This document shows positions 1 through 8,669 of a stretch of 34,470 nt of DNA, piece after piece (position 1 is the stretch's first letter; the number at the start of each line of letters is the position of its first letter). Below the pieces are notes generated by a model. The model was not told the DNA's origin and made no database searches. It was given only the letters and a program-made list of their open reading frames with translations. The translations under genes and the position numbers were made by a program. This DNA is from CAWJAP01 sp963834365. GTDB taxonomy: Bacteria > Acidobacteriota > Vicinamibacteria > Vicinamibacterales > Vicinamibacteraceae. The stretch is from NCBI GenBank assembly GCA_963834365.1, contig CAWIBS010000003.1:1-34470 (forward strand), read 5' to 3'.

Positions 1-575
1 TAGCGGCGTGCAAGGGCGGGGCCCGACGCGTACTGCTCGAGCACCATGGCCGATCGCTCGCCGCAGTGCGGACAGGTGTGGCTCATCGGTCCACTGGCGA
101 GCACGAGCGCATTGCCGCGAGCGCCGCGGTAGGGCCGTTTCCCCTGGACGAGGCTGTAGCTGATGCCCGTGCCCACGGTGATGTAGGTGAAGCAGTCGTG
201 GTCTCGCCCCGCACCATACAGCGCTTCGCCCAGGGCGGCCGCGCGTACGTCCGAGTCGACCACGGCCGGCGCGAGTTGGGAGAGTTGCTCCTGAAGTGAA
301 AGCCCGCGCCAGGGAATCGTGTCTGCCGTCGTGACCACGCCATCGTCATTCACGAGCTCGGCGACGCCCGCGCCAATCCCTTCGACCTCACAACCAATGG
401 ACGTGGCCACCTGGAAGAGATCGGACACGAGCGCCAACGTATCCTGGAGCACTTCCTGCCCAGCCCGATCGGGTCGTGTCGGAATCACCTGCCGAGCCAG
501 GACTCGGCCGTCAGGGAACGACACGAGACCGGCGGCCGTCTTGGTTCCGCCGATGTCCAGACCAATCCAGGGCAT
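1..575 (-). CDS. ROK-family sugar kinase (N-terminal part, runs off the window)
   Basis: The reading frame is open from an ATG at 575 to the left edge (191 codons), so the C-terminal third or so is missing. The protein opens with MPWIGLDIGGTKTAAGLV, the ROK phosphate-binding motif near residues 6-12. A GTGIS motif lies near residue 125, followed by a segment with SHTCPHCGER, which matches the position of the ROK zinc-binding cysteines. ROK proteins phosphorylate glucose or other hexoses in the cytosol, or act as repressors. There is no N-terminal helix-turn-helix here, so a kinase is more likely than a repressor. The usual GEIGH zinc histidine segment is not obvious (GNALVLASG is there instead), so the substrate is open. 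It is divergent from the BrnTA genes. Confidence 0.85.
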   Translation of the reverse strand, partial: MPWIGLDIGGTKTAAGLVSFPDGRVLARQVIPTRPDRAGQEVLQDTLALVSDLFQVATSIGCEVEGIGAGVAELVNDDGVVTTADTIPWRGLSLQEQLSQLAPAVVDSDVRAAALGEALYGAGRDHDCFTYITVGTGISYSLVQGKRPYRGARGNALVLASGPMSHTCPHCGERSAMVLEQYASGPALARR

Positions 576-698
576 GCCGCCCCCGTTCGCTCGTGATGGG
601 AGATTGCACGTGTCGCCCGTTGCCGCAAACGCAAGCCTACATCAGTGCTCATTCGGTGGGGTGTGGCGTCCACGTGTGGCGGACCCGACGCCCGGACC

Positions 699-727
699 TT
701 GCGGGTTTGTATATACAGGCGTATACT
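699..727 (+). promoter_or_regulatory. Sigma-70-like promoter of brnTA
   Basis: TTGCGG at 699-704 and TATACT at 722-727 are separated by exactly 17 nt, the consensus spacing. The expected transcription start is about 733-735, only a few bases before the GTG at 737, so the brnT message would be almost leaderless. No Shine-Dalgarno sequence precedes that GTG, which agrees with this. Confidence 0.55.
709..726. promoter_or_regulatory. Palindromic operator candidate for BrnA autoregulation
   Basis: GTATATAC (709-716) and GTATAC (721-726) are each perfect palindromes, separated by AGGC. Together they also form an inverted repeat GTATA-N8-TATAC. They sit in the spacer and over the -10 box of the promoter. 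In characterised systems BrnA represses its own operon, so this is the natural candidate site. Binding is inferred. Confidence 0.4.
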
Positions 728-736
728 GCCATCTGA

Positions 737-1054
737 GTGCGCTTCAGCTGGGATGCTCGCAAGAGCGATCGAAATCTCCGGGAGCGCGGATTCGACTTCG
801 AGTTCGCGACTCAGGTGTTCGATGGTGCCACGCTGGAGCGGGAAGATTCTCGCCGCGACTACGGTGAGCGCAGGGTGATTGCGCTGGGCTTCGCGCAGGA
901 CGTCCTGCTCACGGTGGTGTATGCCGATCGGGCCGAGAAGGGTGGCGGGATCAATCGGCGAATCATATCGGCCCGAAAGAGCAGCCGTCGTGAACGTGAA
1001 GCGTACAAGAAAGCAGCCAGTGCGAAGCAATCTGGTCCGGCGCGGTCGGGCTGA
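737..1054 (+). CDS. brnT: BrnT-family toxin (DUF497), type II toxin-antitoxin
   Basis: This 105-aa protein has the BrnT layout: an opening MRFSWDARKSDRNLRERG (the family's W-D-x-x-K and N-L-R-x-x-G elements), then FATQVFDG, then RRVIALGF, then RIISARKSSRREREAY near residues 74-90. BrnT toxins are small RNase-fold endoribonucleases that block translation until bound by BrnA. The GTG start at 737 is the only one that gives the full N-terminus. No Shine-Dalgarno sequence precedes it, and the promoter places the transcript start nearly on the codon. The 3' end overlaps brnA by 59 bp, which supports translational coupling. The C-terminus is slightly longer than is typical. Confidence 0.88.
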   Translation: MRFSWDARKSDRNLRERGFDFEFATQVFDGATLEREDSRRDYGERRVIALGFAQDVLLTVVYADRAEKGGGINRRIISARKSSRREREAYKKAASAKQSGPARSG

Positions 1055-1313
1055 TTTGTCACGTCTGCGGCGGATGTCCGAGCGGGAAATCCGAGCAACA
1101 TCACCGCCGGAGTTGGCCGATCTACCTGACGACTTCTGGAACGAGGCGAGGGTCATCGAACCGGTTTCGAAGCAGCCGATTTCCCTCCGCGTGGATACCG
1201 ATGTCCTGGAGTGGTTCAAGACTCAGGGGCCGCGGTACCAGTCTCGGATCAATGCCGTCCTTCGTTCGTACATGAGCCAACGGCAGCAGACATCGAAGGG
1301 CAGGGCGGGTTGA
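996..1313 (+). CDS. brnA: BrnA-family antitoxin (ribbon-helix-helix)
   Basis: The chosen GTG start gives MKRTRKQPVR, a basic start like those of BrnA proteins; a GTG at 990 is a close alternative. The middle part has the acidic ELADLPDDFWNEA segment of the family. The C-terminal half, PISLRVDTDVLEWFKTQG followed by RYQSRINAVLRSYM, is a ribbon-helix-helix DNA-binding and dimerisation unit. BrnA binds and neutralises BrnT, and the complex represses the shared promoter. The gene overlaps the 3' end of brnT, giving the usual toxin-first order. About 55 bp separate it from the convergent phosphotransferase gene, and I see no clear terminator there. Confidence 0.88.
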   Translation: MKRTRKQPVRSNLVRRGRADLSRLRRMSEREIRATSPPELADLPDDFWNEARVIEPVSKQPISLRVDTDVLEWFKTQGPRYQSRINAVLRSYMSQRQQTSKGRAG

Positions 1314-1368
1314 CAAGGCAATGACTTCAGTCTTGGAGACGAACCTCCAAGGCACAGGCCTGCCGCCG

Positions 1369-2656
1369 TCATCGAAGGCCGTGCTCGAGCACGGCTTCGC
1401 ACGCCGCCAACATCGCCGCGGCATCCTGGTAGCGTCGCGCGTCTTGCGGATGCCGAAGGCACTGATGCGCGTAGAGAAAGCAATGCATCGCCGCGTAGGT
1501 CGGCAGGCACCTGGCCGTGGCGGGATGGGCTTTCGCCAGGTAGGCGTCCAGGAACGCCCGGCGGCCGGCTTCCGGCAGTGCGCTGGTGGCGGCCTTGCGC
1601 GTGTGCCAGGTGAGCTGTGCCCAGTTCGAGCCGACATCGTCGGCCGGCTCACCCATCGCGCAGTCCTCGAAGTCGAGCAGCACGAGCCCCCGATCGCCGA
1701 CGAGGATATTGTCACCGTGGAAGTCGCGATGGATCAGGCGCGGGGGCGACGGCGTCGCGCGTCGCAGGCGATCGCTGAGCTCGCGCGCGAAAGCGGTGAT
1801 ACGTCCGCGCTCGGGCGACAGCATGCACGCGAACTCGATGGCGTTCTCCTCCAGCCGGGCGACTTGCGCCTCGACATCGAAGGTTTCCGTCATCGCGACC
1901 TGGAGCCCGTGAAAGCGCAGCAGGCCTTCGCCAACGCGGCGGCACAGGGCGGGGAAGTCGTCGCGGTGAACCAAGGTAAAGAGCGCCACGCCAGAGACAG
2001 GGCCGAAGAGCTCCATCGCGACGTCGGGCAGGATGCCCAGCGGCGCGGGCAGCTCGAAGTCGATCTCCGCCGCGACGGACCGCAACCGCGGCAGGTTCTC
2101 GCAAATGCGCTCGAACTTCGCCCTCCGGGAGAGACGTGCCCACACTACGCCCGGCAGGCCGGCCTGATCGGCGCCGGCCCATGAGAGGTGGTAGCGCAGC
2201 AGACACTTGCGCCCCGGCTTGTACCGCATCACGCGGGCGACGACCTTCTGCAGTCGCACCTGCGCGCCAGGCTGGAGCGAGCGCGGATTCGAGAATCGGG
2301 CGCATGGCCGACGGATCGACGGCTATCGGCAGCGTCGGAAGGTGATCGTCGACGGGGAAGATCTGGAACAGGAGCTCGAGCGCTGGCGCGTAGAGCGCCG
2401 CTTGCAGGAATCCGGTCGGCGACATCGCCGCGATCGGGCGCGCATTGATCGCGGCTTCGAGCTGCGGCCCCTTGACGACGTTTACGCGCCGCGCGGTGAC
2501 GCACAGCGGCTCGCCGTTTCGGCCCGGACCAGACAAGAGCAGCCGCTCCGGGCCGCGGGGACCTGCCTGCACGTAGCTGATGTCGAGCCTGTCGAGCGGA
2601 ACGTCGGCGTCGCACGCCGTGGCGAGGAACTCGCGCACGCGGACCACATCCACCAT
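1369..2656 (-). CDS. APH-fold phosphotransferase (kinase 3 of the glycan cluster), one frameshift
   Basis: This protein of about 428 aa is read in two frames joined near 2261-2270, where one extra base fits. The N-terminal half runs from the ATG at 2656 through residue ~130. The second half starts with RLQKVVARVMRYKPGRKC and holds the kinase core: HRDFHGDNIL (catalytic Asp and Asn) and LLDFEDC (metal-binding Asp). Both catalytic motifs are intact, so an active small-molecule kinase of the aminoglycoside/choline kinase fold is likely. The acceptor is unknown; a sugar or a lipid-linked intermediate would fit the setting. It is the last gene of the cluster, 12 bp after the DegT gene. The RYKPGRKC element is shared in related form with the kinase at 9874-11080. 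Confidence 0.8.
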
Positions 2657-2668
2657 CGACCCCCCCAG

Positions 2669-4001
2669 CTACGACCCGACCTCGGCGAGCTCGGAAACCG
2701 TCGATCCGAGAGGCCGCTGCTGATTCATGGCCGCGGCGCACCCGGCCACCTTCCGGAGCGCGCGGGCACACTCCCGCACGAAGCGTTCCGAGACCCTCGT
2801 GAATGGCGGCAGCGCCATGAGTCGATCAGCCAGGCTGCGGATGACCGGCAGATCGTCACGACGCATCCGTTCGGGCTCGTCCGGGGGGCCGCCAAGGCAG
2901 CCACCGAGACAAGAGAGATCGAGGGTGCTGAAGATCGGCGTCTCATGCAGCATTCGCCCGTGATCGCCGATCCTCAGGTAGCGCTCTTCGGCAATCGGGA
3001 CGCCCTCCGCACGCGCGGCGTGCACGAACGCACGACTATTCCATCCTCCGGCACGCTCCGGCGCGTACCGCAGGATGAACTCGAGGAAACCGCCACGCGT
3101 GCCGTGGGGCGTCGTCTCGACCGGCTGGATCGCCGGACATCCCGCCAGTTCCGCGCACAGGATGTCGTAGTTGCGCTGACGCCGGCGGTTCAGCTCCTCG
3201 AGCCGGGACAGGCTTCCTGACGCGAGCAGGATCGCGTACAGGTGCGGACGGTACTTGACGCCCAGGCTGATGTGATCGGTGTCGAAGGTGTTCCGCGCCT
3301 GCCCGCTCTTGAGCCGCCCGTAATGGCCGAGCACGAGCATGCGATCGAAGAGGACGGGGTCGTTCGTCACGGCGATTCCGGCTTCTCCCCCCGACACGGC
3401 CTTGGGGCCCTGCAGGCTGAAGCAGCCGATGTCGCCCCACGAACCTACGGAGACGCCGCGATAGCAGGCGCCGTGGGCGTGCGAACAGTCCTCGATCAGG
3501 GCGACACCATGGCGCCTGGCGATCTCGACGAAGCGGTCGAGAGGGGCCGGATTCCCCCAGAGATGCACGACACAGATCGCGCGCGTGCGCCGCGTGATGC
3601 GCCGCTCCACGTCGTCGGCATCCGCGAGCAGCGTACGTGGATCGACATCGCAGAACACCGGACGGCCACCGCACTGGAGGATCGGCGACGCGGTGGCAAA
3701 GAAGGTGTAGCCCGGGACGATGACCTCCGTCGCCCGGCTTGACGCCGACCGCGAAGTAGGCGCTGTGCAGCGCCGCCGTGCCGCTGTTCATCGCCAGCGC
3801 ATAGGTGGTCCGTGTCAACTGCGCGAATCGCTGCTCGAACTCCGCGATCGGACCGTCTCCCCTGGCGAGCGTGCTGACGTCGCGCCGCGCGTGCGCGAGG
3901 ATCGGCAGAACGTCCGACAGCCGGATCTGGCGCCAACGCTCCCGGTACGGCGCCTTGACGGCTGGCGTGCCGCCGTAAATCGCCAGGTCGTCTGGGCTCA
4001 T
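2669..4001 (-). CDS. DegT/DnrJ/EryC1/StrS-family PLP aminotransferase, one frameshift
   Basis: The reconstructed protein has about 443 aa. It starts MSPDDLAIYGGTPAVKAP at the ATG at 4001. The frame shifts at 3727-3728, where GACGGAGGTC should read GACGAGGTC; one extra G fits. Family landmarks are MNSGTAALHSAY near residue 78, VVHLWGNPAPLDRF, EDCSHAHGA, and the Schiff-base lysine in FSLQGPKAVSGGEAG. These enzymes transfer an amino group to a keto-sugar, often a nucleotide sugar or a cyclitol. The gene follows a Gfo/Idh oxidoreductase, which could supply the keto substrate, so the pair probably makes an amino sugar for the glycan. The exact sugar cannot be told. Confidence 0.88.
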
Positions 4002-4077
4002 GCGCGGGTCCGTGCCGCCCACGATTCGGGGCTCTCCGTGGTGGGGAACCGAGTCCGTGCGGTGGCGGCCATCGTAG

Positions 4078-5268
4078 TCACTCGTCGACAGCCCCGCACA
4101 ACAGCGATTCGTGCTGTCGATCGGAAGCCTCATCGGACGTCCGGTGAGAGCGGACGCGTAGATGGCGGTACAGAGCTCCAGCGAGGCGACGCGCTTCGTC
4201 GGGTCCTATGGGGAGGGGACGGCCGCGGCGATCGCGTCGAGCACGGCCGACACGTACGGCGTGTGGGCGCTCGCAGCCTGGTGCGTCTGCCCGGCGGTCG
4301 CGCCAGAACCGGGCGCGCAGCGCCGCCGCGAGCCCTGCCGGGAACGGCCGCGGCTCTTCCATCGCGATCCGATGCACGGCCGAGGCGCCGCGCAACGACC
4401 GTTCGCGCCGCTTGCTGTCCGTGTCTTCGAATGCCCACGGCAGGTGCGTCGACCCCAGCTCGCCAACGATGTCGAACGCGTTGGACGTCCGGTGCGACGT
4501 CATCGTGCCGTAGCAGCAGACGAGCGCCCCGCTGTCGAACCGGACCGTCGCCGTGCAGGTGTCCTCCGACTCGATCTCCTCCTTCAACGTATCCATCGCT
4601 GCGGTGACCTCGATGGCCCGGCCAAAGATGTGGCACATCAGATCGAGCTCGTGAATCAGCTGGGTCATGACCACGCCACCGCCCGCGGTCTCCCAACGGC
4701 CCCACCACTCGGCTCGCGCCTTGGACGGTTTGGCGGGTTTGCCCGGCTTGTGACGCTTCGCTGGCGGCTCGAAGCGCGCATAGCGGCTGAAGCGCCCGAA
4801 TACCAGACGGCCGAGACACTCGTGATCGCGCAGCCACAGCGTCCGCTGCACTTCCGGAAGGTAGCGGAACTGGTAGACGGTCGAGAGCCTTCCCGGAAAC
4901 CGCCGCGCAACGGCGAGGATCCGGTCAGCGGCTTCCAGCGTGTGCGCCAGCGGCTTTTCACAGACGACGAATTTGCCGGCTTCGAGCGAGTCGACGACGA
5001 TGCGCTCGTGCAGGGCCGGTGGCGTGCAGACGGTGACGACCGTGATGTCGTCGCGCTCGAGCAGCGCGCGATAGTCCTGGTGCGCGAACGGGATGAAGTA
5101 TTGGGCGGTCGCGCTCCGGAGCTGCGCCTCGTCGACATCGGCGATCGCCAGGAGTCGCGCGCGTGCACCGAGCGCGGCGTACGCCCGGGCATGTTGCCGG
5201 AAGATCCGGCCCGCCCCGACGAGCCCGATGCCAATCGTGTGAGTCATGCCCATCGCCCGCGCCGGCAC
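4078..5268 (-). CDS. Gfo/Idh/MocA-family NAD(P)-dependent sugar oxidoreductase, frameshifted 3' end
   Basis: The N-terminal Rossmann motif is IGIGLVGAGRIFRQHARAY. The family EKP motif is present as CEKPLAHTLEAADRI, and GGGVVMTQLIHELDLM carries the typical catalytic His/Asp segment. The GTG at 5268 has GAGAAG upstream; the ATG at 5247 (MTHTIGIG) is the alternative start. The last 70 or so codons alternate between frames. HTPYVSAVLDAIAA, then GRPLPIGPDEARR, then SLELCTAIYASALTGRPM are recovered in order if indels sit near 4280-4302, at 4221-4228 and at 4185-4186. The raw frame ends at 4078, but the true stop is uncertain. The enzyme probably oxidises a sugar or nucleotide sugar ahead of the DegT aminotransferase. 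Confidence 0.85.
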   Translation of the reverse strand: MPARAMGMTHTIGIGLVGAGRIFRQHARAYAALGARARLLAIADVDEAQLRSATAQYFIPFAHQDYRALLERDDITVVTVCTPPALHERIVVDSLEAGKFVVCEKPLAHTLEAADRILAVARRFPGRLSTVYQFRYLPEVQRTLWLRDHECLGRLVFGRFSRYARFEPPAKRHKPGKPAKPSKARAEWWGRWETAGGGVVMTQLIHELDLMCHIFGRAIEVTAAMDTLKEEIESEDTCTATVRFDSGALVCCYGTMTSHRTSNAFDIVGELGSTHLPWAFEDTDSKRRERSLRGASAVHRIAMEEPRPFPAGLAAALRARFWRDRRADAPGCERPHAVRVGRARRDRRGRPLPIGPDEARRLAGALYRHLRVRSHRTSDEASDRQHESLLCGAVDE

Positions 5269-5285
5269 ATCCGGCTTCTCGCCGA

Positions 5286-7880
5286 TCAGAACCGATAGCG
5301 AACCGAGAGTTGCAGCGTCCGAGGCCGGGTCGCGCCGGTCGACTGGCCGAAAAGCGGCGAGCTCAGCACCCCGACCGGCGTCGTCCGATTGACGTGGTTG
5401 AACAGATTGAAGACGTCCACGTTGAGCTCGAAGTTGTCCGACAGCTCGTCCGACTCCCGTTCCGGGAAGAACTTCGGGAGCAGCAGGAGCTTGCTCACTC
5501 GGATGTCGATCTGGGCCGATCGGGGGCCTCGCCCGGCGTTTCTCGTCACGCCGGGCGGCCGATCGGCCGCTACGCCATCGCGGTTGTCATCGGCGCCGGT
5601 CGTGATGTCGAACGGCGCTCCGCTGGACAGCAATGCGCGGACACCGAGGCGCCAGGCGTGTTCCGGCCATTCGTACGCCCCCGCCAGGGCAAGGCGATGG
5701 CGGCGATCGAAATCCGCCGGCCCGAATTCGCTGCTGAGATCGAGGCTGCTCGCCGGCGGCGTAAACCAGTCGCTCGCCGAGTCCTTCGCCGAGGACCATG
5801 TGTATTGCGCCGTGCCCTTGAACTCGTCAATCCGGCCCCGGAAGGTGACCGCCAACGCCTGGCTCCTCGAGATGCCCGAGGATTCGACATCGACGATCCT
5901 GCCGAAGCCGACCTGCGGGCGTGTGGCGCTGCCAGGCTCCGGCGCATTCACATCGCGGATGCGAAACAGGTGAACGCCCCGGAGCGCGGTGAAGTCGACC
6001 GTGACGTACGTCCGGCGCCACAGCTCGCGTTCGACTGCGAAGTTCGCCTGCGCCGTGTAAGGCGACTCCAGTGTCGGCGAGAGCCGCACCAGGCTCGGCG
6101 GGATCGATGACGCCCGCCCGGCCGCGAACGGGTCGGGAAACCCGGGGCGCAGGATCAGAATCTGCTCAGCGCCGAGACCGTCGTACACGAGGCTGCGGAC
6201 AACAGCCAGATCGGGAAGGGTGTCGTAGAAGATGCCGGCGCCCGCGCGGAATACCGTGCGCTGGTCGCCCGGCGCAACGGCGACCGCGAGTCGGGGCGAC
6301 AGGTTGTCGCGATCCTGGACCCACGACTCCCAATCGTAGCGGAGTCCCATCGACAGGCTCACCATGCCGCGGCCGATGGTGTCCTGGACGAAGGCGCTTC
6401 CCTCGTATTCGGTGAAGGCTGCGGTGGGATCGCCCCGGTTGATGCGAAACAGCATCGGCCGGCGGGCGGCATACTCGTCCAGATCGGCGAATTCGAAGGT
6501 GCCTCCGAAGTTCGGGGCGTCGGTCACATCCGTTTGCTGACGTCGCAGTTTTCCTCCGACGCGCAACGTGTGCGCCTGCCGCGACAGCACGATCGTGTCC
6601 TGGACTTCCAGACTCGTGCTGCGCGCATCCTCGAACACCTGCGATGGACCGTCGCTGAAGGCGCCATGGACGATGACCGACGGCGCCGTCGCAAGCGCGC
6701 CCGCTGTGTCCCGCTCGCGGCCAACGCCGATGTTGAAATCGTGCACGAAGCGACTCGACTTGACGTGATGCAGCGACACGCGCACACGATCGTCGCGCTC
6801 CGTGGACGCGAATCCCTGTGCCGGCAGTCGCAGTCCTCCCACGCCGCGATTCGTTTCGTCCGTGTCGCTGAGCGCATACCGCACGCTCAGCTCCCGTGCA
6901 CCGCCCCGGCCACGCCGCAGGTCGAACCGCCCGAGCACATTGGTGCTCGTCTCGGAGGTCGGCGCCGTGTCCATCAATGGTCCGGCTGGTGTTTGCGCGT
7001 TGACGAACGCCGCGTCCTGCTCGGAGAACCGGTCGCCGGATACGAACATCGACATGCCTCGACCTGGCAGCGGACCACTGAAGCTCAGCTCGAACAATTG
7101 ACGATCCGTGTCGGGCTTCGTCGTCGTGTACGCGTTGCGTGCGTCCAGCGCACTGTTCCTCAGGAAGTACGCGCCCCCACCGTGAAAGTAGTTCCGCGAT
7201 CCACGCTGCGTGACGATCTCGGCCCGGGCTTTCCCGGCGCGCCGGAACTCGGCCGAGTAGGGATTTCGGTTCAGTGCGAGCCGCCGCACGGACGACACCG
7301 GAACGCCGAGGGCCGTGGAGTCCATGCCGTCGACCACGATCGACAACCCGCCGCCGCGCATCACCGCCGGGTCCGCGAAGGTCTCGAGCAGCGACAGCAG
7401 GCTCTGGCTGTCGTCGGTCGGAAGCTCACGGAGCTGATCGCTGTCGAACTCCGCCGCATCGGTGTTGCGATCGGGTGACACGGCCGAACCCTGCTCGGTC
7501 CCCTCGACCGTGACCTGCTCATTCAGGGTGGGTGTGCGCAGCCGCAGCCTGAGCGTGTCGGGCGCCTGCGTGTCGATCGTCACGGTGGTGGTGGCGGGCT
7601 CGAACCCGTCGAGCTCAGCGCGCACGTTGTACGTGCCTCGCGGGACGTTGTCGAACGACGCACGTCCGAGCGCATCGGTCACGGCGGTCCGCGGGCTCGT
7701 CGTCGTAGTCTCGACGAGGTGCACGGTCACACCTGGTGCGGGCGCCCTGGACGCGTCCTCCACCACGACGTGGAGGGTGATCCCGGTTTGGGCAGCTCCG
7801 ATCGCAGCGCTGCCGAGCAGGAGCAGGAGGCACGCCACGGTGCGGGCCGTTGTTGCGACAGAAGTGTGCTGGTTCTCCAT
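5286..7880 (-). CDS. TonB-dependent receptor, Oar-like, with carboxypeptidase-regulatory-like domain
   Basis: This intact 864-aa outer-membrane protein has a signal peptide at residues ~1-30 (hydrophobic VACLLLLLGSAAIGA then AQ). A carboxypeptidase-regulatory-like beta-sandwich follows at ~33-110, with VPRGTYNVRAELDGFEP. Next come a plug-like region with LSIVVDGMDS and a long beta-barrel ending in LQLSVRYRF, the terminal aromatic typical of BAM substrates. GAGGG lies a few bases before the ATG. The gene starts 12 bp after the deacetylase gene in the same direction, so it seems part of the glycan operon. Its role could be surface display or uptake of a glycan-related ligand. No indels were found in 2.6 kb. 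Confidence 0.9.
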   Translation of the reverse strand: MENQHTSVATTARTVACLLLLLGSAAIGAAQTGITLHVVVEDASRAPAPGVTVHLVETTTTSPRTAVTDALGRASFDNVPRGTYNVRAELDGFEPATTTVTIDTQAPDTLRLRLRTPTLNEQVTVEGTEQGSAVSPDRNTDAAEFDSDQLRELPTDDSQSLLSLLETFADPAVMRGGGLSIVVDGMDSTALGVPVSSVRRLALNRNPYSAEFRRAGKARAEIVTQRGSRNYFHGGGAYFLRNSALDARNAYTTTKPDTDRQLFELSFSGPLPGRGMSMFVSGDRFSEQDAAFVNAQTPAGPLMDTAPTSETSTNVLGRFDLRRGRGGARELSVRYALSDTDETNRGVGGLRLPAQGFASTERDDRVRVSLHHVKSSRFVHDFNIGVGRERDTAGALATAPSVIVHGAFSDGPSQVFEDARSTSLEVQDTIVLSRQAHTLRVGGKLRRQQTDVTDAPNFGGTFEFADLDEYAARRPMLFRINRGDPTAAFTEYEGSAFVQDTIGRGMVSLSMGLRYDWESWVQDRDNLSPRLAVAVAPGDQRTVFRAGAGIFYDTLPDLAVVRSLVYDGLGAEQILILRPGFPDPFAAGRASSIPPSLVRLSPTLESPYTAQANFAVERELWRRTYVTVDFTALRGVHLFRIRDVNAPEPGSATRPQVGFGRIVDVESSGISRSQALAVTFRGRIDEFKGTAQYTWSSAKDSASDWFTPPASSLDLSSEFGPADFDRRHRLALAGAYEWPEHAWRLGVRALLSSGAPFDITTGADDNRDGVAADRPPGVTRNAGRGPRSAQIDIRVSKLLLLPKFFPERESDELSDNFELNVDVFNLFNHVNRTTPVGVLSSPLFGQSTGATRPRTLQLSVRYRF

Positions 7881-7892
7881 GTTCCCTCTGCT

Positions 7893-8669
7893 TCAGGAAA
7901 CCTGGCGAAAATCGTCCGACTCGTCGACCGACATGACCTCGCGGGCCAGAGCCCACATCGGCCGGACGCGGACGTTCGAGTGCACGAAGAGATTCAACAG
8001 CTCCTCGAGCTGGTTGCGCTCCGTCGAGTCCATCGCCGCGTGGTGCAGCATGATTCCGGTCGGGCGATCGGCGGACAATGCCGCGGCGAGCGTCTCTCCG
8101 CGCCGCGCCGCGCCCGGGCCGTCTCGATGTCGTTTGGCGAACCAATCCCAGTGCACGGGCAGCTCCGTCAGCCCCGGGAGGCCGACGGGCTCGGCTCCGC
8201 AGTCCCTGGACAGCAATCGAAAGCCCAGATCGACGAGGCAGCGCGCGGTGGCTCGCGTGCAGCGATTCCAGGGGGGCGTGAAGATCGGACGGACGCGGAA
8301 TCCGAACATGTCCCCGAGCAGCACCCGCCCGTGCTCGATGTCGTGCCGCTGAGCGTCCATCGGACGGGAAGGTCCGAACTCGCTCGCCCGTCCTTCGGGC
8401 TCGTGATTCAGATGGGCGAATCCGTGCTGATGGATGTCCACCGGCGCCGGCGCCAGATCCACGGTGTCCCCGAGACGTCGTGCCGCCGCGTCGGTGAGCG
8501 CTCGCGGAATCACGGCGATGGCGAGGGGGAACGACTTGTCGAGAAACAGCTCGAGCAGCGCGAACAGCCGCTCGTTCTTCCAGCCCGCGTCGTCGTCACG
8601 AAAGAACACGGTGACGGGTCGGGCCGCGCCATCGAGCGCATGGCGACAGGGATCCAGCCAGTGCGTCAT
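7893..8669 (-). CDS. Polysaccharide deacetylase-like protein (NodB/DUF2334-type)
   Basis: The protein has 258 aa. The ATG at 8669 overlaps the stop of the preceding glycosyltransferase as ATGA, and this choice fits the cluster pattern. Motifs in order are TVFFRDDDAGW (catalytic/metal Asp residues, residues ~20-30), DIHQHGFAHLNHE (metal His), FTPPWNR (substrate-binding motif 3) and GIMLHHAAMD (C-terminal His). These match the polysaccharide deacetylase (CE4-like) barrel. There is no signal peptide, so it would act in the cytosol or at the inner membrane face on a lipid-linked or nucleotide sugar, removing an N-acyl group. Activity and substrate are inferred. Confidence 0.82.
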   Translation of the reverse strand: MTHWLDPCRHALDGAARPVTVFFRDDDAGWKNERLFALLELFLDKSFPLAIAVIPRALTDAAARRLGDTVDLAPAPVDIHQHGFAHLNHEPEGRASEFGPSRPMDAQRHDIEHGRVLLGDMFGFRVRPIFTPPWNRCTRATARCLVDLGFRLLSRDCGAEPVGLPGLTELPVHWDWFAKRHRDGPGAARRGETLAAALSADRPTGIMLHHAAMDSTERNQLEELLNLFVHSNVRVRPMWALAREVMSVDESDDFRQVS

